A DNA stretch of 64,000 nucleotides from Methanobacterium sp. GTDB taxonomy: Archaea > Methanobacteriota > Methanobacteria > Methanobacteriales > Methanobacteriaceae. Each line of letters opens with the position of its first letter. Position 1 is the first letter of the stretch. Shown here one piece after another: positions 1 through 7,608 of the stretch. The stretch covers positions 186,001 to 250,000 of the forward strand of contig NZ_JBCFBO010000002.1 in the NCBI RefSeq assembly GCF_038562635.1, read 5' to 3'. Both the position numbers and the translations under genes were made by a program. Below the pieces are notes generated by a model that saw only the letters and a program-made list of their open reading frames with translations, searched no databases and was not told the origin of the DNA.

Positions 1-1015
1 AAAGAGAACTTAAATCATCAGTTGTTACAACAACTTCATGGAGAACTTCATGAGCACGGTCTGAATCAGATTTATTAACGAATACAGTTATGGAATTTTG
101 ACCTGTAGAAATTCCATAGATGTTAATTTTATGTTTTGCAAGAGTATCTGTGATTTTTGACAAAATTCCAGATTTTGTTAAAATCTCTTCCCCAACAACA
201 GCAATAACAGATATAGGTTCGCTGTTTATGGTTGCACATTTGAGTAATTCATTATTAGAAGGACCTATAATTTCTGTCCCAGGAGTAGATAAGTCTCCTT
301 TTTCATATCCAATTATTTTAGCATCTATTTTTGGATCTTTGTATTTTAGAGCATGGGGGTGCAATACCTGTGCTCCATGAGTTGCAAGGTCCCTCATTTC
401 TTCAACAGAAATTTTATCAAGCTTTTTAGCCGAGAGAAGTTTGTTTGGATCAGTAGACATTACTCCATCAACATCAGTTACAATGATAACTTCTTCAGCT
501 TTGAGGCAGTGCCCAAGCAAAAATGCAGTTATGTCACTTCCTCCTCGTCCTAAAGTTGTGATGTTCCCTGATTCATTTTTTCCAAGGTATCCACAGACTA
601 CAGGAATTATTCCTTCGTCTATCATTTCTTCAATCTTGCTTGATTTTTCTTCTGTTACTTCAAAGTTAATTTTTGCACTTAAAAAATTGTTATCAGTAAT
701 TACGGGCCAAGCATCTGCATATGGATCTACATATTCGGATTTAACACCTAAAGATTCGATAGTTGATGAAAATATTCTAACACTGGTCATTTCTCCCATT
801 GAAACAACTTCAGCAAGCTGTTTGTCTGTTATAGATTTTCCCATAGCAGTATCTACAATTTTTAAAAACTCATCTGTCGTTTTATTTATTGCAGATACAA
901 CAACTACTACCTTTTTACCTTTCATGTATTCATTTACAACTGATTGCGCTGCTTTTTTAATCCGTTCACCATTGCCAACGGATGTTCCTCCGAACTTGGC
1001 CACTATAATTCCCAT
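1..1015 (-). CDS. lysC: Aspartate kinase (C-terminus beyond window)
   Basis: Phosphorylates L-aspartate, the first step toward lysine, threonine and methionine. The frame starts at the ATG at 1015 behind an AGGTG-type ribosome-binding site and runs off the window edge without a stop, giving about 338 visible residues. The N-terminus MGIIVAKFGGTSV is the kinase signature KFGGTSV. The GRGGSD stretch near the middle is the nucleotide/aspartate site. Near the window edge the sequence SVIAVVGEEILTKSG begins an ACT regulatory domain, so this is probably the lysine- or threonine-sensitive type. It lies downstream of aroK, chorismate mutase and S17e on the same strand with short gaps, so one transcript is likely. 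Family assignment is firm; effector specificity cannot be read. Confidence 0.95.
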   Translation of the reverse strand, partial: MGIIVAKFGGTSVGNGERIKKAAQSVVNEYMKGKKVVVVVSAINKTTDEFLKIVDTAMGKSITDKQLAEVVSMGEMTSVRIFSSTIESLGVKSEYVDPYADAWPVITDNNFLSAKINFEVTEEKSSKIEEMIDEGIIPVVCGYLGKNESGNITTLGRGGSDITAFLLGHCLKAEEVIIVTDVDGVMSTDPNKLLSAKKLDKISVEEMRDLATHGAQVLHPHALKYKDPKIDAKIIGYEKGDLSTPGTEIIGPSNNELLKCATINSEPISVIAVVGEEILTKSGILSKITDTLAKHKINIYGISTGQNSITVFVNKSDSDRAHEVLHEVVVTTDDLSSL

Positions 1016-1053
1016 TAACTGTCACACCTGAAATCTATTGATATCTATAAGAT

Positions 1054-1245
1054 CTATTGAGGTCCTTGTTTTACTAGTCTAGTTACATATCCTGCAATTT
1101 TATTTCTAAGATGTTTTGTACTTACAGTAGAAAATTCTTCTACTAATTTTTTATTTTCATCAAAATCTGTGGTAAATTTACCCTCATATGTTTCTACTAA
1201 TTCTTTTGCAGTTCTTTTTACGAATGATGTTCTTATGTTACCCAT
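1054..1245 (-). CDS. rps17e: Small ribosomal subunit protein S17e (eS17)
   Basis: A 63-residue protein that matches the archaeal/eukaryotic eS17 family in length and sequence: basic N-terminus MGNIRTSFVKR, a central TDFDENK segment and the conserved LRNKIAGYVTRL near the end. It belongs to the 30S subunit. The ATG at 1245 has a strong ribosome-binding site (AGGAGG) that lies inside the end of the chorismate mutase gene. The two genes overlap by eight bases, which indicates coupled translation. Confidence 0.95.
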   Translation of the reverse strand: MGNIRTSFVKRTAKELVETYEGKFTTDFDENKKLVEEFSTVSTKHLRNKIAGYVTRLVKQGPQ

Positions 1246-1537
1246 TAGTATTCCTCCTAAGTATTTTTTCTTGTTCTTTTTTGTTTAATTCCATCAAAAT
1301 ATTCATTATTTTATTGATGAAGTCTCCATCTATTTCTTTGGAGATCTTTTTAATTTTATCTTGAATATAATCTTCTCTTTTTTTATCTTCTATTGGAATG
1401 CCCAAAGCTAGTTTTGCACTCGCAATATCTTTAGCAAGAGATGTTCTTTTTTCTATTAAATATATTAGTTCTTCATCTATTTTATCGATTGCGACTCTAG
1501 ATTCTTGAAGAACTTTTAAAGCTTCTGCCTTATCCAC
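1238..1537 (-). CDS. aroQ: Chorismate mutase, AroQ class
   Basis: Converts chorismate to prephenate for phenylalanine and tyrosine. At 99 residues it has the size of a stand-alone AroQ helical mutase. The helix-1 pattern (SRVAIDKIDEELIYLIEKR) and the following ASAKLALGIPIEDKKRED contain the usual Arg and Lys ligands of the active site. The start is the GTG at 1537, with AAGGTGA four bases upstream; no ATG lies nearby. It follows shikimate kinase with a short gap and overlaps S17e, so aromatic amino-acid genes and a ribosomal protein share one operon. Confidence 0.9.
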   Translation of the reverse strand: MDKAEALKVLQESRVAIDKIDEELIYLIEKRTSLAKDIASAKLALGIPIEDKKREDYIQDKIKKISKEIDGDFINKIMNILMELNKKEQEKILRRNTNG

Positions 1538-1572
1538 TTTTTCACCTTAATTTGTTTAAAAAAGGAGACTTA

Positions 1573-2439
1573 TTAACTCAGAATTTCCTTTGTGCCTTCA
1601 TTATCAACTTCAGTATGTATAATGTTACCTTCATAAGAGCTCCATGAGTCTAAAACATTATCTAAAGCTTTATCATCAGTTACAGCCACAAATGAAGGCC
1701 CTGTACCTGATAATCCGGCTGCAATTGCACCTGCACTTAATGCATCAAGGGCAATGTTAGGATTAAATTCAAGAGCTGCACAATATAAAAGTCCATTTAA
1801 AGTTAGAGCCTTATATATATCACCTTTCAAAGCCTGGCCAAATGCAAGCTTGACATAAGGTGAGAGAAGTTTCATCTTCAAAATATCAGATTGTGCAGTA
1901 AGTGATTTTTTATCTGGCATATATATTAATATATTTTGCTCTTCCATGTCTTGCTTTTTCAAAATTTTTCGGTTCATGTTGTCGGTTACAGTTAATCCTC
2001 CAAAAAATGAAGCACTTGCATCGTCGAATGCACCAGTAATAGTAACACCCGCCTCTAACGAAGCATCTATAGCCAAATTTAATACATCAACATCCGACAT
2101 ATAACAATCAGGACCATATTCTTTTGATAAAGCTAAAACTGTAGCCAGAACAACTGCATTTGAAGTTGCACTGCTGCTTGAAAGTCCAGATGCAACTGGA
2201 AGATCAGAATATGTTTTAACTCTAACTCCAGTATCAATATCAAATTTATGGAGAACGCTTTTAACACATAGCTCCATTAAACTTGTGTCTACATCTTCAT
2301 CTGACTTACATATTATATTTGATGATTTTAATTCCACTTCTGCAGTTACATAACGCCTAATACCAAATGCTGAACCACAACCAGTGGCTATAGCATTTAT
2401 AACTGTTGCAGAACCTGGAGATTTAACAATTGTTTTCAA
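1573..2439 (-). CDS. aroK: Archaeal shikimate kinase (GHMP family)
   Basis: Phosphorylates shikimate. Archaea use a GHMP-superfamily kinase unrelated to bacterial AroK, and this is that type: an N-terminal SPGSATVINAIATG stretch, then the ATP-binding motif PVASGLSSSSATSNA around residues 83-97 and the C-terminal GLSGTGPSF loop. The best start is the TTG at 2439, because AAAGGTGAT sits five bases before it and the protein then begins at the family position (M-KTIVKSPGS). An ATG at 2463 would add eight residues without a ribosome-binding site. It heads the operon with chorismate mutase, S17e and aspartokinase. Confidence 0.92.
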   Translation of the reverse strand: MKTIVKSPGSATVINAIATGCGSAFGIRRYVTAEVELKSSNIICKSDEDVDTSLMELCVKSVLHKFDIDTGVRVKTYSDLPVASGLSSSSATSNAVVLATVLALSKEYGPDCYMSDVDVLNLAIDASLEAGVTITGAFDDASASFFGGLTVTDNMNRKILKKQDMEEQNILIYMPDKKSLTAQSDILKMKLLSPYVKLAFGQALKGDIYKALTLNGLLYCAALEFNPNIALDALSAGAIAAGLSGTGPSFVAVTDDKALDNVLDSWSSYEGNIIHTEVDNEGTKEILS

Positions 2440-2870
2440 TATATCACCTTTAGGTGTTATCATTATTTGTAACTAAATAAGAAGATTATGATATGTACTT
2501 TTATAACTCCTGATATTTAAATAAAATAGACATTACCCTTTTAAAATCATAATTTCATGACAATTCCATTTTAAATCTAATTTGTATGGTAAAAATATAA
2601 GGCAGAAACAGAATTTAAGGATAAATGATGAAAAAATAAATCAGTAATATGTTGAATGACTTTACCGCGCCCCCAAATTTAACTAGTTTAAAAAAATTAA
2701 GACTATCACTTAAAAGATACACTTCAACATGTTTTTATCTGCAGTAACTTGCGGGTTAAATTTAAATCTTAAAAAAACCAAATAGATATTTTATTAAAAT
2801 AGAAATGCTAAAAATATTGAATAAATTGAATAATGTTAAAATAAAAATCTTATATAATGGAGGTTAAATA
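2440..2870. other. Intergenic region between divergent operons
   Basis: About 430 AT-rich bases between shikimate kinase (leftward) and the thioredoxin-like gene (rightward). No convincing small gene or strong hairpin was seen. A short GC-rich patch (GCGCCCCC near 2669) stands out without an evident role. Promoters for both operons presumably lie here. Confidence 0.5.
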
Positions 2871-3134
2871 ATGGCTGTTAAAGTAGAAGTATTTACATCT
2901 CCTTCATGCCCATACTGTCCTATGGCCATAGAAGTTGTTGACGCAGTAAAAAAAGAAATGCAAGACGATATAGAAGTTGAAAAAATTGATATAATGCAGA
3001 ATCGTGAAAAAGCAATAGAATATGGTTTAATGGCAGTTCCAGCCGTTGCTATAAACGGTACTGTGAAATTTGTAGGAGCTCCTGAAAAAGACGAGCTAGA
3101 AAAAGCTATTAAAGAAGAATTACAAGCAAGCTAA
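2871..3134 (+). CDS. Thioredoxin/glutaredoxin-like protein
   Basis: An 87-residue single-domain redox protein. The active-site motif is CPYCP at residues 13-17, and the cis-proline loop is VPAVAING around residues 57-64. Both are hallmarks of the small archaeal thioredoxins that look like glutaredoxins. It probably reduces protein disulfides in the cytoplasm; its reductase partner is not visible here. The ATG at 2871 has a perfect GGAGGT seven bases upstream. A TATA-like TTATATAAT lies just before that site, very close to the start. cbiD follows after only a short gap. Confidence 0.88.
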   Translation: MAVKVEVFTSPSCPYCPMAIEVVDAVKKEMQDDIEVEKIDIMQNREKAIEYGLMAVPAVAINGTVKFVGAPEKDELEKAIKEELQAS

Positions 3135-3198
3135 TTTTAGAAAAATGGAAATCCACAGTGCGCATCTCATTAATAAGTCCAGAGATACAGGGGAATTA

Positions 3199-4257
3199 AT
3201 GAAAAATAATGAAAATTCCTCTTACGGGATTACAACAGGGAGCGCTGCAACTGCTGCTGCTGTTGCAGCACTTTTAACTGTAAATGGAAATATTACGTCA
3301 CAGATAGATATTGAAACTCCTTTTGGAATACTTAAAATTGATATAAATTGTTCAAGAAAAATTAGTTCTAATTCTGGAAGAGCATGTGTAATTAAAATGC
3401 CCTACAACGACCCTGATGTCACCACAAACCTTAAAATATGTGCTGACGTGAAGATAACTGAAGATAACGAAATAAAAATTAAAGGCGGGGAAGGTGTTGG
3501 TAAAGTAACCAAACCAGGTTTACAGATCCCAGTTGGAGAACATGCCATAAATCCTGTTCCAAGACAAATGATAGAAATTAATCTCCAAAAGGTGCTCCCT
3601 AAAGGAAAGGGAGCAGAAGTTATAATATTTGTCCCAAAAGGAGAAGAAATTGCAAAAAGAACCATGAATTCTCGTCTTGGTATAACCGGCGGTATTTCAA
3701 TTCTTGGAACGACTGGTATCGCAAGGCCTATGTCTTCTAAAGCTTATAAAGAATCTTTAGCCTGCCAGATTGATGTTGCAGTGGCTGAAGGATATGAAGA
3801 TCTTATCTTCGTGCCAGGTAACATTGGAGAACGCCTTGCAGTTAAAATTTTAGATGCTCCTAAAGACAAAATAGTCCAGATGAGCAATTTTGTAGGTTAC
3901 ATGTTAGACAAAGCTGAAGAAAAAGGCATCAGCAAAATTATGTTATTTGGACACGCAGGTAAACTCATTAAAATCGCTGCAGGTATTTTTAACACTAAAA
4001 ATAGTGTTGCAGATGGAAGAAGAGAAATAATAGCAGCATACTGCGGACTTTTAGGTGCAGACCAAAAGTTAATAGAATCTATTTTTAAATCTAAAACTAC
4101 AGAAGACATGATAACTATTCTTGATAAAGAAAACATGACCTACTCTGTTTTTGAACTCATAGGTAAATCTATAAAAGAGAAATGTCATGAAAAATATAAC
4201 ATAGATTTTGACATAATTATCGTTACAATGAACGGCAGAATTTTAAACAAACAATAA
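3199..4257 (+). CDS. cbiD: Cobalt-precorrin-5B C1-methyltransferase CbiD
   Basis: SAM-dependent methylation of cobalt-precorrin-5B in the anaerobic B12 pathway, which methanogens need for corrinoid-dependent methyl transfer. Signature stretches include YGITTGSAATAAAVAAL near the N-terminus, NPVPRQMIE, and the glycine-rich TGGISILGTTGIARPMS in the middle. I chose the ATG at 3199 because AGGGG lies five bases upstream and the protein then begins just before the conserved YGITTG. The frame is open to an ATG at 3145, which would add 18 residues, but no ribosome-binding site is visible there. Length is then 352 residues, normal for the family. Confidence 0.93.
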   Translation: MKNNENSSYGITTGSAATAAAVAALLTVNGNITSQIDIETPFGILKIDINCSRKISSNSGRACVIKMPYNDPDVTTNLKICADVKITEDNEIKIKGGEGVGKVTKPGLQIPVGEHAINPVPRQMIEINLQKVLPKGKGAEVIIFVPKGEEIAKRTMNSRLGITGGISILGTTGIARPMSSKAYKESLACQIDVAVAEGYEDLIFVPGNIGERLAVKILDAPKDKIVQMSNFVGYMLDKAEEKGISKIMLFGHAGKLIKIAAGIFNTKNSVADGRREIIAAYCGLLGADQKLIESIFKSKTTEDMITILDKENMTYSVFELIGKSIKEKCHEKYNIDFDIIIVTMNGRILNKQ

Positions 4258-4455
4258 CTGCTTGTATAGTCAGGTGCAAAAATAGACCATCTATCCAAAT
4301 GAAACGGTGAAATAATTGAATTTAATCAATTTAAAATCATTATGCCTGACTTTCAAATATTGTAAGTTTAATTAATTACGCTCATGACTATAAAATCAAT
4401 AATTAAATAAATTTATAATTTTTACAATGATATAATTTAATTTAAGGTGAACATA

Positions 4456-5526
4456 ATGAAGATATGTATGTTAGGTCATTTTCCACCCCATTTAGGAGGT
4501 ATTTCTTCATATACCTATCTTTTATCCAGAGAACTGGTAAATCGAGGGGATAAAGTATGTGTACTCACATATCCCCATGAAAATATTTCTGATATTGAAG
4601 GCATTCCTGTTTTTACAGCCCCAACTGTAAATATTAAGGGTATACGAGGATTTTTATTTTCAATATCTGCCACTTTTAAGCTTTTGAGTATGATTAGAAA
4701 ATATAAAATTGATCTTATACACGCTCATTACGTTATGCCTCCCGGATTAATAGCAGTTATTTGCAGTATGTTTTCAGAGACTAAAACAGCGATTACTATA
4801 CACGGCTCGGATATATTTGTCCTGGCACGTAAACCCCTGTTAAAATCAATGATTAAATTTATTTTAAAAAGATCAGATTATGTATTCGTTGTAAGTGATT
4901 CGCTCAAAGAAAATGTCCTTAAGTTAGGCATCGAAGGGCTTGAAGATAAACTATCAATCACCTACAATTCAGTAGATGTTGAAAGATTTAGACCAGATCA
5001 GATAAGTACATTTAAAAAAGAAATACATATAAACCCACAAAAGCCAGTTGTGCTTTTTGTTGGTAATTTAGTGTGGCAAAAGGGTGTTGAATATCTTATA
5101 CGGGCAAAAGAATTCCTCAATGTAGATGCAGAAATAGTGATTGTTGGAGACGGACCCCTGCTTGAGGAACTCAAGGGTATTGTAGAATTCGAAAAAATGG
5201 AAGGAATTACTTTTACAGGCGCGAGAAATGATATTGAAAATATAATGCCTTCAGCAGATGTTGTAGTGGTGCCTTCGGTATCTGAAAGTTTTGGTATTGT
5301 GATTTTAGAGGCCATGGCATCTGGTAAACCAGTAGTTGCAACTAAAGTTGGAGGAATTCCGGAAGTTGTAAATAAAAAGATTGGAATACTTGTAAATCCC
5401 GAAGACCCTGTAGGACTTGCAGAAGCAATTAATAAAATACTGCAGGATAAAGAACTTAAAGAGAACATGGGAAAAAATGCAAGGGAACAGGTAATGAAAT
5501 ATTCAAGTATTGAAATTCCATATTGA
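4456..5526 (+). CDS. Family 4 (GT-B) glycosyltransferase
   Basis: A cytoplasmic sugar transferase for surface glycan or glycolipid assembly; donor and acceptor cannot be read. The N-terminal MKICMLGHFPPHLGGIS and the C-terminal SESFGIVILEAMASGKPVVAT (EX7E region, about residues 275-295) are typical of GT4. The ATG at 4456 has AAGGTGA upstream; a GTG at 4447 is in frame but less likely. The protein stops right after MKYSSIEIPY, where relatives usually continue with a final helix crossing back onto the N-terminal domain, so it may lack 15-20 residues. It stands alone between cbiD and moaC. Confidence 0.85.
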   Translation: MKICMLGHFPPHLGGISSYTYLLSRELVNRGDKVCVLTYPHENISDIEGIPVFTAPTVNIKGIRGFLFSISATFKLLSMIRKYKIDLIHAHYVMPPGLIAVICSMFSETKTAITIHGSDIFVLARKPLLKSMIKFILKRSDYVFVVSDSLKENVLKLGIEGLEDKLSITYNSVDVERFRPDQISTFKKEIHINPQKPVVLFVGNLVWQKGVEYLIRAKEFLNVDAEIVIVGDGPLLEELKGIVEFEKMEGITFTGARNDIENIMPSADVVVVPSVSESFGIVILEAMASGKPVVATKVGGIPEVVNKKIGILVNPEDPVGLAEAINKILQDKELKENMGKNAREQVMKYSSIEIPY

Positions 5527-5610
5527 TTAACACTCATAAATTAATAGTGAATTACCAGATAATTTAGATTAATTGATCTAAAAAAATGTATTTACGTGGT
5601 TTAAACCTCT

Positions 5611-5741
5611 AAAATTTTGTTAACAAAATTTTGGGGTTCAAGAAATGATATACATTTCTTTCAACCTGCAAAAAATCTTTGATTTTTTTTGACGGCTGTC
5701 AAAAATGAAAGTTTTGACGTATCGAAAATCTACGATTTTCG
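5611..5741. repeat. Array of five short hairpins upstream of moaC
   Basis: Five inverted repeats follow one another: 5611-5632 (a perfect 22-base palindrome), 5641-5659 (7-bp arms, 5-base loop), 5670-5688 (8-bp arms, loop TTT), 5698-5718 (7-bp arms, 7-base loop) and 5723-5741 (8-bp arms CGAAAATC/GATTTTCG, loop TAC). Arms differ between units. The last unit is nearly the same as hairpins in the longer array at 26071-26460. The array ends about 70 bases before the moaC start and may lie in its leader or just upstream of it. It resembles no element class that I can name. Confidence 0.8.
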
Positions 5742-5811
5742 GATATATTTAAAATTAAGCGTTTAAAAAGTTACGTAATTCACTATAATAATTCACTAGG
5801 AGCTGACTTAA

Positions 5812-6285
5812 ATGGAAGAAAAATCATTTACACACCTTTCTAAAAAAGGTGTTCACATGGTAGAAGTATCAGATAAACCCGTTGTAAAACGAACCGCTGT
5901 AGCACAGGGTAAAATCTACTTAAGTGCAGAAACAATTCAACTTATAGAAAAAGAAGAAATTAAAAAAGGTAATGTTCTTACTACAGCCCAAATTGCAGCT
6001 ATTGGAGCTGTGAAATCAACACACCACCTGATTCCTCTGTGCCATTCCCTTAAAATCACAGGTGTCGATGTAAAATTCGATGTAAAACCCCAATTTATAC
6101 AGGCAGAAGTCAGTGTAACTTCCCTCGGAAAAACTGGTGTTGAAATGGAAGCTTTAACTGGTACAAGCGTGGCACTTTTAACAGTATGGGACATGGTAAA
6201 AAGTGTTGAAAAAGATTCTGAAGGCCAGTATCCTTTTACCAAAATTTCAGATATAATTGTTGTTAAAAAAGAGAAAAAAGGGTAA
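5812..6285 (+). CDS. moaC: Cyclic pyranopterin monophosphate synthase MoaC
   Basis: Forms cyclic pyranopterin monophosphate, with MoaA, in molybdopterin synthesis; methanogens need this cofactor for formylmethanofuran dehydrogenase. The 157-residue length is normal. Visible family motifs are KGNVLTTAQIAAIGAVK, the conserved HHLIPLCHSLKITG, and MEALTGTSVALLTVWDMVK with the catalytic Lys-Asp region. The ATG at 5812 has AGGAGCTGA upstream. The gene is preceded by the hairpin array at 5611-5741. Confidence 0.95.
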   Translation: MEEKSFTHLSKKGVHMVEVSDKPVVKRTAVAQGKIYLSAETIQLIEKEEIKKGNVLTTAQIAAIGAVKSTHHLIPLCHSLKITGVDVKFDVKPQFIQAEVSVTSLGKTGVEMEALTGTSVALLTVWDMVKSVEKDSEGQYPFTKISDIIVVKKEKKG

Positions 6286-6305
6286 ATTTATCCTTTAATT
6301 TATTT

Positions 6306-6659
6306 CTATCCTTTTATTGCTCCACCTATAGCTCCGCCGATTCCCATAAGAACTAAAGACTGGATTATTGCAACTATAACAACTACTAATCCAACTGCAG
6401 CTCCTGCTAAAAGTCCTGCAATGCCTGCAAATAGTGTTCCTCCAATTACAATCAGTATGGCTGCGATTATTCCGCCAAATGCACCTGCCACAGCCGCGTT
6501 CCACGCGCCGTTTAAGGCTCCATCTCCCACCATCAAACCAACAATCAGTCCAGCTATGAACAATCCAAAGTAATTTCCACCATAGAACAATCCACCAAAT
6601 AGCCAGGACAATATTATGGATAGAACAAATCCTATAACTACTGCTCCCCAATTTACCAT
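6306..6659 (-). CDS. Small glycine-rich membrane protein (DUF5518-like)
   Basis: A 117-residue protein made almost entirely of hydrophobic, glycine/alanine-rich segments, about four transmembrane helices (IGFVLSIILSWLFGG, LFIAGLIVGLMVG, GIIAAILIVIGGTLF, GLVVVIVAIIQSLVL). Such proteins are common and often multicopy in Methanobacterium. The function is unknown. The start is the ATG at 6659, with AGGAGGT upstream; the TTG codon just before it is part of the spacer. It converges on moaC with a gap of only about 20 bases. Confidence 0.8.
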   Translation of the reverse strand: MVNWGAVVIGFVLSIILSWLFGGLFYGGNYFGLFIAGLIVGLMVGDGALNGAWNAAVAGAFGGIIAAILIVIGGTLFAGIAGLLAGAAVGLVVVIVAIIQSLVLMGIGGAIGGAIKG

Positions 6660-7080
6660 CAAATACCTCCTTTAGATACAGAGTGATATATACTAATTTA
6701 TTTTTAATTTTTAATAAACTTTTCCTTTTAAATGCCATAACTGGTTGAATTAAGATTAAAATAAGTACTGTAGAAAATAATAGCTTTATTTAACTGATTT
6801 ACTCAGTTAATAAATTAAATAGCCCTATTATTTAGAAAATAAGTTTTGAAAAATGATTATATGCTCCTAAAATAAATTATAAACGATTTATCCAATTCAA
6901 AATATACAGATAATAATTATTTTATCTTGTTTCTATTTCAAATATTTAACAAAGTTTACTTATAATTTGAAACATATTTATAATGTTAAATATAATTTTG
7001 ATCCTGATTTGGCTAATAAAAAACGTATTAATTCGTCAAAAAACAAAATTTCATTTAGATATATGTCATTAGCTTAAAAC
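6660..7080. other. AT-rich intergenic region
   Basis: About 420 very AT-rich bases between two leftward genes. I see no open frame with a ribosome-binding site and no strong inverted repeat. It likely holds the promoter of the small membrane protein, whose AGGAGGT sits at its left edge. Confidence 0.5.
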
Positions 7081-7419
7081 TTATTCTGTTTCACCTACAA
7101 GGGGAAGTTTACTTATTTTCCAGGCCACAAATCCGCCCAGTATATTATAAGCTTCATTAAATCCAGATTCTTTCATTTTACCCATAAAATATTCGCCTCT
7201 AGCACCACTTTTGCAGTATATAATATAATTCTTACTTTTATCCAGTTTTTCTGCTTTTTCCTGGAAATGATGTCCATGATAATCCAGATTTTCTGCTCCA
7301 GGGACATGTTCTTTTTCAAATTCATCCTCAGGTCGGATATCCAAAATAGTTATTTCATTACCTTTCTCTTCCATTAATTTAAGTGCTGCTTTCGGAGTTA
7401 TGGTTTGAAATCGAGGCAT
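7081..7419 (-). CDS. Rhodanese-like domain protein
   Basis: A single rhodanese domain of about 112 residues. The active-site loop is CKSGARG, with the catalytic Cys followed by the usual basic/small loop, and the CH2A-like motif is ILDIRPEDEFEKEHVPGAENL. Such proteins carry persulfide sulfur to acceptors; the partner is not evident. The ATG at 7419 gives the N-terminus MPRFQTITPKAAL; a GTG at 7428 in the same frame is an alternative, and neither has a strong ribosome-binding site. It is divergent from hel308. Confidence 0.88.
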   Translation of the reverse strand: MPRFQTITPKAALKLMEEKGNEITILDIRPEDEFEKEHVPGAENLDYHGHHFQEKAEKLDKSKNYIIYCKSGARGEYFMGKMKESGFNEAYNILGGFVAWKISKLPLVGETE

Positions 7420-7573
7420 GGTAAACACTCACAATGATCTTTAGTATGAATATGTACCTAATCACTATTATTTTTTTCTAGTTATACTGAAATTTTATGG
7501 CCAAAAAAGGTAGAATTAATAGTTTTTAACTTATTGGAGATATATAACTCAATTATTAAATAAGCATCAAAGG

Positions 7574-7585
7574 TATAATATAAAA
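7574..7585 (+). promoter_or_regulatory. Likely TATA box of hel308
   Basis: TATAATATAAAA is centred about 28 bases before the hel308 ATG at 7609. Archaeal transcription normally begins about 25 bases after the TATA centre, so the message would start within a few bases of the ATG. No Shine-Dalgarno site is seen, consistent with a leaderless transcript. Confidence 0.5.
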
Positions 7586-7608
7586 AGCAGAATGCACTAT
7601 TAATTTTT

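Noticed and set aside
441..1031. Long rightward open frame opposite aspartokinase
   Set aside because: Shadow of a clear aspartokinase on the other strand; no ribosome-binding site and no protein-like character.
6295..6738. Leftward frame rich in Cys, Trp and Arg over the DUF5518-like gene
   Set aside because: Out-of-phase reading of the small membrane protein gene, which has the ribosome-binding site.
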